Shown here in pieces: positions 56,198 to 64,000 of a DNA stretch of 64,000 nucleotides (positions are counted from its first letter, which is position 1; each line of letters begins with the position of its first letter). Location: positions 1,984,001-2,048,000 of the forward strand of contig KQ964246.1 in NCBI GenBank assembly GCA_001566295.1, given 5' to 3'. The notes below the pieces were generated by a model. The model ran no database searches. It saw nothing but the letters and a program-made list of their open reading frames with translations, and had not been told where the DNA came from. The position numbers and the translations under genes are program-made. The DNA comes from Microdochium bolleyi. Its lineage: Eukaryota; Ascomycota; Sordariomycetes; Xylariales; Microdochiaceae.

Positions 56198-59100
56198 CTT
56201 GTTGGGTGACACCAGAGCAGATCACACTAGAGCGAGATCCACAGGAACCAGTCCTCCACCTCCAACACCGCTGGAGGTGATGTGTCCCGCTGAAGCGACC
56301 CTTGCTCCTTCTACTCGGGCACCAGGCGGCAGCGTTTTGCTAATTCCCCGAGATATTCTGCGCAACTTGCCCAGCTGCCCCGGACTCTCCTCGTCTTCGA
56401 TGATGACACAAGCGTCAAGAGGCGCAACGGCGGAGCGCAAGAAAGTTCCTGATCGCCTCCGATGTGCTCTCTGACGGCATCGGTTGCCTCTACTTGTCTC
56501 GATGGCCGTCCCATTGAATTGACGGATGTTTCCTGCCCTCGACCTAGTTGCCGGCACTCAACTGAGATGCTAGCCTGCCGAAAGCGGCAAAAGGAAAAGA
56601 AGCTCTTTGTCAACCACAAGCCCACTAGTCTAGCCATGTGGAAACCAGCCCTCATGTTGACATGACAATGATGTTACACGTTGTCATCCGGTAAAGAGTG
56701 ACAACGTCGAAATCCATTGGTCGTTCTCCTGAACTCACCGACTTTTTCGAAGAGCTTTTGCTTCTTCATGAGGCGAGCCGACGTCGTAATGGTTGCCAGC
56801 CATTTTCAACACAGCACCACCTCGCGTAAATCTGTTTGTCTCGTCGGCTGCATTTTCCTGTTCAAGCGAAGAGACTTGGTGGACACTTGTGAAGTTTTTG
56901 GCGAGCCAAGGATAACGTGTGGCCAGCGCTATTGTCTGATAGCCCGTGCTGGCTTGGCACTTTCGATGGCCTTCTTCAAAAACCTATTCGATAATGGGTG
57001 GCCACTCAGCAAGCGTTACGTATTATCACGTCCTTCAATTGCCGTGCTGTCAGCTGGGTTGATTGTGCCAGGGTGGGGAGCTCTGAATATTGGGGTACAT
57101 TGGTTGATAGGATGCCTCACCTCGACGCGGCCACGTCGTCCCACCATCCTCAGGCAGATTTCGGGTCCAGCGTGACTCAACGTCAGCCCTTGTGGCCATA
57201 CACAGCTGCAGATGACCAAATTGTCTAGAAAGTCATCCGCCCACGCGTGCTGGGATCATCCGGGGTTGGGCATGAGCAATTGGACACCAGGAAGGAGTTT
57301 GCCATAAGCGCTTCAGGTCGAGTTGGGGGCCGCAAATCCCCCACCATGACGCATAAGTTTGGACGGGGACTGACCTGATACAGTGCAAGACGAAACACCA
57401 AAACTTCACGACGACATTTGCACGGGATGCTTGCATGTTACCTTTGTGGAGTGTCGACATATCGCTGCCGTAGGCATTGCTCGTCTGACTCGGGCTCACC
57501 CGCTTGGCAGCTAGGCAGAGCCATCATCGTGTCGAAAACGAGGCTGGGACTTATCCGGAGGAAGCGCGGATCGTGAGATCAGGGCTGAATCGCCATGATA
57601 AGGGGCTACCCCACATTCTCAGGATCCTTGTCATCTAGTCTCCCTTTGCAAGCGCCGTCCCATGGACTGACTGAGTGGTCGTGACGTCGTGTCTGCCTCC
57701 CGTTGGGTGCAGAGACTTGCTGTGTTCGCCACGTTCGAAAAAGTTGCAAGATGTTTGTCTTGGGCAAGTCTGCTGCTGCCCATCATTCGCTCGCGTGTAG
57801 ACATTTGAGATGTGTGTCTCTCGTTGAATGAGCGGCTATGAAGATACGGAGCCGCGTGTTCATTGTCCCGAAGCCCCGGCTCCACACTTCTCACGATCTT
57901 TTGAAAAGCCGCGAGTACCGCTGCGGTGGGACAATCCCCCCAACAGGAGAAGGCGTGGTGACCAAGCATTCGACTAAGCTGTCACCACGGTTAATGTTGC
58001 GAAGAGGACCCCCACACACGTGCTGGCACCTGACCAGGAGCTGTCACGATGGTGACAGTGACGATGTTTCGAAGTCACACGCCCAAGAGGAGCATTGGTC
58101 GCTCATCCCGATATGCAGTATTAACGAATTGCTCCTGGAGCGCAGCACGAATGCGGGTGCAATTGACCAGGCAGCCGTGTAGAAGAAGAAGCAGGTGCAG
58201 GGTGACAATCAGCGTGCGGACAGTTTGCAAGAAGGAGCAGGAGGCGGCTCCGAATGGAACAATGCATGCAGCTGAGTCCCCTCGCATTCCGGACGTTGAC
58301 GAAACAGGTCTCACGCAGGACTTGCCCGGACTCAGACGGTCTCGAAGGCGGCAAGCAGGAGCCCGATGCCGGGGCAACGATGGGTTCCGTGCGATAAGGG
58401 CTCGGCATTGTGGTTGCTGTCGCGAGAAGAGACTGGACGGACGCGTCTGGGCTGGAGACACACAGACAGCATTGGTGGGATCTGCCCGTCGGCCTAGGAC
58501 TGCTCGAGGTCAGGGGGCGATGATAAGGCCTCTGCGGCGGCACGGTGGCCTGTGGGGACTCCGGCTGGGGAACGAGCTTTCGAGCAAGGCGTGCGGAGAG
58601 GGCCGGTTGCTCGAAACGGGCTCGGACGACGCTGTGATGAGCATGGGACGATTTGGCAATGAGTGGACTGAGGATGTGGCGACTGCTGCTGTGACCCGTA
58701 ACTGTGAGGTATCATGCCCATTGTGCTGCCCCTGCAGACTGCAGAGTGCAGCCAGGGCCCGTGTCGACCGTGGGATTCGGCTAACGGCGGCAAGGCGGAC
58801 GGATTCTGGAGGATGTTGTGCTCCAAGGACAGGCGGACGGAGTGCGCAGAACAGCTTGGGAGCTTGGAAGCTTGTTGGAGTGATCTGACTTGCCGTCCTC
58901 CTATGCACACAGTCCAGAAAGAGAGTGTGTTATCGTTGGTTGCTGCCCCGGGCCGCAGGTGTCCTAGGCGCACCCCTCTCCCTGCCATGCGGGGCGTGGG
59001 GGTCGTGCCTTGGGTGCCTGGCCGCTCCCCCAGCTGCTGTGGCTGTGGCTGGCCGATTGATTGCCTGTGCCCTGCCCAGTGGGCAGCCCTGACGGGAGGG

Positions 59101-59420
59101 CATCGCATCGTGCACTCCAGGGCGCCCTGGCGCCGGCGCTGCGCACGCAACCCCAGCTCTGCCTCCCGCAATCGGTCACGCCCGAGGACGCCCGAGGAGT
59201 GCGGGCTTGTCGCCTTCCGCATTGCTCGTCCTGCCCGGGCCTACGCGGGCGCGATGCTGAGCTAAGCCTCGTCGCTTCCCCACACTGCCCCGGATGTGCA
59301 GCTGTCTTATCTCACCTCAGGGCCTGGGCCACCGCGTCGGCATCTTCGGCTCCTCACCCCGAATAGCCAGCCGAGCCCTTCCCACGGCCTCGACCTCGTC
59401 CCGACGGCTGATTGTCTGCC

Positions 59421-59450
59421 CTCACCTCGCCTCGCCTCACCTCACCTCGG
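59421..59450. repeat. CTCAC/CTCGC pentamer run
   Basis: Six consecutive pentamers of the form CTCRC or CCTCR in non-coding DNA, slightly imperfect. Confidence 0.7.
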
Positions 59451-62400
59451 TCAGCAATCGCGGCATTGCCACTGCCGCCCCCGCGTATCCTACCAAGGCG
59501 GAACCTGGGCTGCCTCGTCCGGGAGCACAGCACAGCACACAGTCGCGGAAAGGGGCACAAGCTGAGGCAGCGCTCGGGCACAGCACGCAAGCCTGCAGGG
59601 ACGTGTGTGCGACGACCAGCGGCGCCACAGACCACTTTGTTTTCCAGGACGCAGAACGGAGCAGTGGCACCAGGCAGTCTTGTCTCTGCTGGAAGGCATT
59701 GGTCTGCCTCTCCGGCTCATCTCCCTAGCAGTCGTGCAAGCCGCGAACCTTTGTCCAAGGTTCCCCAGAGTGTGCCTACTCCGCATACGCCCCGGATCTT
59801 TGCCAAGCCATTTTAATTGTGCGCCTCCCGAGATTCAGAGTTGCTTCGAGACGACACTGGCTGCATGTGTGCAGCATGCAGGGTTTACCCAGAGTGCAGA
59901 GTGTCCGTCTCGGACCACATAACATCGGCAAGCTCCTGCTTGCTGCGCAGGATCCGCAGCCCTACACGGCACTGCGTAAATACACTCCTTGCTGCCTGCC
60001 CTCTCTCCGACGTTGCAACCGGTTCATGATCCGTACACGCGGTGAGGCCACAATCGCACGCGAGGAAGTCCCTGACTGGATCGGGGCCTGCCACGGACAC
60101 GCATCGCCTGTTGACGTGCATCTAGGCCCGTGAGTGCCAGTCAACGCCATGGCCGGCCGGCCAGCGTCGCATCCCGGTCTGCCTGCAGTGCTTTGAGAGC
60201 TTGGTTACTTCGTATGTATGCAGCCGGAAGCACGACGCAAGAGCGTCTTGCATTGGATAAGAGCATGATCGTCTGCAAGGCTTCGGGCTGTGCCCGAAGC
60301 AAGCACGCAAGCCATGTACGTTGCCATGATTCCTGTGGCCTCGGGCGTTCCACCGGCTTTGCCACGATCATGCCCTTTCACATGCCAGACGGTGTGGACC
60401 GCTCTGCAGGGCCGGCATCTGCCACAACCACCACAACTCACGCTAAGTCATTCCCACCGAGAAGCGTCGGCAACCTTGGTGGAAGCGCCAGGCCGCGAGT
60501 GGCTGGTCGTGCAACTCGTCCATCGGACCCCAGTGATAATAACCACAAGCTTCGTGGTACGACTCTGCATGGCGGAGCCAGCCGGAGCGCGCGGAGTACA
60601 CTCCACTTTGAGCCTCGTTCGGCACTTCTGGTCGATCGGCGGCATAAACTTTAATGCTTGCGATCCTGGTACACGTTGGACGCACGCAGCTCGGCATCAA
60701 CAGCATGACCTCGGCTCTGAGAAACCATGCTAGTGATCCCAAATGAGCCCCTTATGCGTTGTTGTTCTTTGCAAGTGGACCTGGTCGGCGCAAAATTATG
60801 TCAATTTGGTGTGGAAAAAATCATCGCTATTATCAAAGAACAACTCACCCGACAGCGAGGACTTTTGGGCTCTTGCCTTCCTCCTCAGGTACAGCTCGAG
60901 ACCTGCGCAGACAGTCTGCCGGTACCTGTTTCCACTGACAGAGAGGCAAGGGTGCCTTGGTGGTATGATCTGCAATAGCTGGTACGATATAGCCAAGGAA
61001 CCGCCGTCCTCCTGGTGCCGTAGGGCAGGTTATCATAAACCCCGGCACCAACACCTCTTTGGAATAGCCTCGGCTACCACCGCTCTGACGTAGCACGGCC
61101 GAGAGAGAGTGGAAGTGGAGTCGGCTCCGAGAACCCTCACTGTTAGATTCAACGAGACGAGTCATCAACAACTACAGGATCATGTGGCGTGAGTCTATGG
61201 TCGGTTTTGCTTGATGGAACACAGAGAAACTGCGGAGGATTCGTGGCCAGGTTTCACGTGTTCGTAGTCTCCGTTAGCGATGATCATATGGCAGTCTGGC
61301 TGTTTCGAACCTTTGTTCCGTGGACACGGAGTCGTAGGCGAGCATAGTTTTCTGAAAGTGGAAGAATCAACAGAGATATCGTGCCAGAAACGAAGCGTGA
61401 GAGAGTCTTATCGATCGCACGAGATATCCGCAAAGACCAGTTATCAACCATGACGGCAGAGGCCTCGGGGCCGAGGCACAAAACGTACAGTTCCGGATGC
61501 TACGGGAAAGGGTTGCTCGCACAGATGACGAGCGAAGTACAATGTATAGTCGTCTCCCAGAGTACTTTCACAAGCTTTCTTGCCCTCAACCGGGGGGTTC
61601 TGCTTGGTTCCCATTGCAGAGCAGGGGGACGTTTTGCCTTCGCCGACTCTTCGCGCGTCCCCCCGAGCGTAAACTTCTCACTACCGAGTATTTCCCTGTT
61701 CGGGAGGAGGGAAAGTTACATTGATGCTGCAGTTCCGCGAGCACACGTTCCAGCCGGCTTCGAGATCCTAGCCCGGCCGGCGAGTGTCCCGTGAGTGTTC
61801 CGATATTGCATATTAGGGTAGGCACAATGATGGTGGTGTCTTGGTGATCATGTATTTTGGAGCAGAACAACTCGGCCGAGGGGGTTGCTCCCGCCCACAT
61901 ACGGCTTGTGCCCGGCACTTCTCGCGCACATCCTCGCTTTGACCATGAGAAGGATATACCGTCGACATATAAACTAGCGAGAGGGAAGAAAAAAAACGTC
62001 AAAGTGCCAGTCTTCTAGCAACCCTCAATTCCCCTAGCGGGCGGGGAACTCCTCCCTGGTCCCTCGCCGCTTTCCTTTACCCAGTATGTGTGCCAATCTG
62101 CCCAGCCCATAGGGATCATAATTTCCTGCTTCCTGCGGCTGGGGTGGTGACGGCATATTCCCGGGTGATGGCATCCTTGAAAAGAGGAACATAATTCGAA
62201 TACGCGAGAGCTGGGCGAGCAGTGCTCTCTAGAAGATAGAATTACATACTGGCTAGGACTTGTGTTCATGATGTGATAACTTTCGTGTGCGACATCGTAA
62301 AGAGAAGGGGGAAAGGGAGGGAAGCAGCACCAGTAGAATAGCTTTCACGTGTGAAGGACAGCTACACTGTGAGATGAAGTCATTCAAAACCACCATCTTG

Positions 62401-62720
62401 ATTTCAAGTACCGCACACAAGGAACGCCAAGATAGGATGTATGTTGTGAAAGCAGAAAATTGACTTCAGCCTAATCCGAAGATCCATGTATCTACCCTTT
62501 CTTCGAAGCAATGTATATAGGAATCATCCGTATAATATCGTGACCCGGCGCCGGTACCTATGCTTAAGACTGCTTATGAGTGGCTAAAGGATGTATGTGT
62601 GTGTAAATATGTCTCTGTCTGGACGCCGGACCGGGACAGCGACCAGGAGAACGGGAGAAAGACCATGACAACGCAGGTCTAGCTCGTGGAAATGCCAAAG
62701 ATACGCTGAAGAAAAGCTCA

Positions 62721-64000
62721 TCACGACGATGGGGCGAACGAGCCCGAACCCGCCGTCGGCGTCGTCGGGCTTATCGGGCTCGTGGGGCCGCCGCCGCCCT
62801 TCTTCTTCTGCACGGTGCCCTTGCCAGCAATCTTCTCCGTCCAATTCCAACCCCCGGTGTTGCTACTATCACCACCACCGCCGTCGTGACTGGCGGCACC
62901 GCCACCCCTCCTAGCGGAGGCGAGCCGAGCCTCCGGCGGCCGCTGCAAGGCCCGCCCCGCGGCGCCGCCTTCATCCACTTGCGACGCCCGCTGTAGGACC
63001 CGCGCGGCGCTGTTTTCCGCGCCGTACGCTAAGTCCGTGTCCCACGAATCGTCGTCGTCGCCGCTGTCCGCAAAGTCCCGGTCCGACCAGGTCGCCGAGT
63101 CTATCCTCTTGACTGCAGGGGGTCTCGAAGATGGTCCCGACGATATGGACGAGGAGGAAGAGCCAGGCGGCGAGCCGGGGTGGTTATGGTTGTGCACACT
63201 ATGCGACGCGGAACCGCGCTCCTGCGACTGCGTGGGTAGGTCAGGCACGTTGTCGTCAGCCTCGAGGGTCTCTGTATTGCTCCGCGTCAAGGAACCCTTG
63301 CTGAATTGGTCACTATCCTCTTTGGTGGCGCCGTCAAGGTTATAGGTTTTCTTGCCCTGGGGCTGCGCGCTGGATTCCGCGCCCGTGCTGCTGGGTTGCT
63401 TGTTCGGCGCCTTCGCGTGGTCCACATTGGACTCTACCTCGTCTGCGGTGCGCGCTGCCGCCGAGTCGCTGAAGTGCGTGTCGCACAGATGCTTCACAAC
63501 CGGCCAGCCGTGGGCGTTGCTGAACATGCGCCGCACAATAATGTTGTTATGTGCGTCAGGCTCCATCTTGACAAGGACCTTGCGCCAGCTGAGATCACGG
63601 TGGTATGCCCGTGCAATCTTCTCCTCGACCTTCATGCTCGAGGTATCGATGACCTCATCAGCGGCCTGTTTCGGATGGTTCTTGGGGTCGGTGTAGTCGC
63701 CAGCCGACAAGCTCGAGTCGGACTGCTTAATGCCTGGCACGGGTGTCTCGCTGTTTGTGGACGGGATGCTGTCCCCTGTACCTCTCCGCGGCGGTGAGCC
63801 TGCGCTTGACTGGCTGGTGACGGAGGCATGGGATTTTCTCCGGAAAGACAACCCTGTAGACCGCCTCTTCATTGGTGGCGGAGGGATGTCGGAAGGATGA
63901 TAGATGCGGTCATGGAAAATCGTGCGTGGCCGCTTCGAAGGATCGAGGAGAAAGTCATTTGTAGGCATGACCGGGTTGAGCAGGTCGCCAGCTGCTTCCA
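62721..64000 (-). CDS. C-terminal part of a probable DUF676/Rog1-type lipase (partial)
   Basis: The frame is open from the right window edge to the stop at 62721, giving about 425 residues; the 5' part lies outside. Near the cut end the protein reads AAGDLLNPV, then RPRTIFHDRIYHP. A conserved block follows with EEKIARAYHRDLSWRKVL, EPDAHNNIIVRRMF and GWPVVKHL. I associate this arrangement with the C-terminal region of fungal Rog1-like serine esterases (DUF676), which act on lipids; the catalytic Ser would lie in the missing part. The tail after it is long, Ser/Gly/Asp-rich and disordered. The family assignment rests on remembered pattern, not a search. Confidence 0.6.
   Translation of the reverse strand, partial: EAAGDLLNPVMPTNDFLLDPSKRPRTIFHDRIYHPSDIPPPPMKRRSTGLSFRRKSHASVTSQSSAGSPPRRGTGDSIPSTNSETPVPGIKQSDSSLSAGDYTDPKNHPKQAADEVIDTSSMKVEEKIARAYHRDLSWRKVLVKMEPDAHNNIIVRRMFSNAHGWPVVKHLCDTHFSDSAAARTADEVESNVDHAKAPNKQPSSTGAESSAQPQGKKTYNLDGATKEDSDQFSKGSLTRSNTETLEADDNVPDLPTQSQERGSASHSVHNHNHPGSPPGSSSSSISSGPSSRPPAVKRIDSATWSDRDFADSGDDDDSWDTDLAYGAENSAARVLQRASQVDEGGAAGRALQRPPEARLASARRGGGAASHDGGGGDSSNTGGWNWTEKIAGKGTVQKKKGGGGPTSPISPTTPTAGSGSFAPSS

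Larger units (their letters stand above)
52455..62720. other. Very long gene-poor stretch downstream of creA
   Basis: About 10.3 kb between two convergent stop codons. The first few hundred bases are the creA 3' UTR, the last few hundred the 3' UTR of the lipase. Between them I see only short or overlapping frames without domains; the longest ones (58049-58888 plus, 59222-58494 minus) overlap each other on opposite strands. Simple repeats occur at 54411-54428, 56139-56197 and 59421-59450. I saw no reverse transcriptase, transposase or integrase motif, no terminal repeats, and no strong AT bias of the kind left by repeat-induced point mutation. Fast-evolving small genes or non-coding RNAs cannot be excluded. 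Confidence 0.5.

Noticed and set aside
58494..59222. 242-codon minus frame, with a plus frame overlapping it
   Set aside because: Both strands are open in the overlap, which points to base composition rather than coding, and neither has a domain.
52455..62720. Possible decayed transposon in the gene-poor stretch
   Set aside because: No terminal repeats, no target-site duplication, no polymerase, integrase or transposase motif and no strong AT shift were seen.

Overview
The window is nuclear DNA of a filamentous ascomycete (Pezizomycotina, most likely a sordariomycete). Genes are broken by short introns of mostly 50-150 bases with GT..AG ends and CTAAC/CTGAC-type branch sites. Codons are GC-rich, genes lie on both strands with no operons, and several products are fungal hallmarks: CreA/CRE1, a Zn2Cys6 regulator, intracellular dipeptidyl-peptidase 5 and a TVP38-type membrane protein. 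The organism call is inference from protein style, not from a database match. All exon boundaries were placed by eye from splice signals, reading frame and remembered family patterns.

Layout, left to right. 1.4-2.9 kb: a type I DnaJ/Hsp40 of the Ydj1/Mas5 type (+) with a C-terminal CaaX box. 3-6.6 kb: no gene seen. 6.6-7.5 kb: a bZIP regulator (+), then a 16-base minisatellite. 9.1-10.8 kb: an S33 proline iminopeptidase-like hydrolase (-). 11.5-13.2 kb: a disordered protein with Cys-Pro motifs (+), convergent with a TVP38 family membrane protein (-, 13.8-15.2 kb). 16.1-18.5 kb: a CUE/CCCH/Smr protein (-). 19.8-21.5 kb: an F-box plus JmjC protein (-), divergent from eIF4A (+, 23.0-24.5 kb). 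25.4-26.7 kb: a GC-poor coiled-coil orphan (+), convergent with dipeptidyl-peptidase 5 (-, 26.9-29.4 kb). 30.1-30.9 kb: the NuA4 subunit Eaf6 (-). 31.7-33.1 kb: ferrochelatase (-), divergent from Ku70 (+, 33.7-35.9 kb). 36.5-39.6 kb: a large Zn2Cys6 protein (+). 43.4-44.9 kb: a six-exon RAD51-paralog-like ATPase (-). 51.2-52.5 kb: CreA/CRE1 (+), alone between about 6.3 kb and 10.3 kb of apparently gene-free DNA. 62.7 kb to the right edge: the C-terminal part of a probable Rog1-type DUF676 lipase (-), cut by the window end.

The genes do not form a pathway. They are housekeeping and regulatory functions: protein folding, translation initiation, heme synthesis, DNA repair (Ku70 for end joining, the RAD51-like ATPase for recombination), chromatin (Eaf6), transcription (bZIP, Zn2Cys6, CreA) and peptidases. 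I found no secondary-metabolite cluster, no intact transposon, no tRNA or rRNA gene and no CRISPR array. The points most worth a second look are the heme-regulatory-motif-like protein, the isolation and leader of creA, the [2Fe-2S] ligand set of ferrochelatase, the F-box/JmjC fusion, the coiled-coil orphan, and a compact pair of Pol III box sequences upstream of the DnaJ gene.
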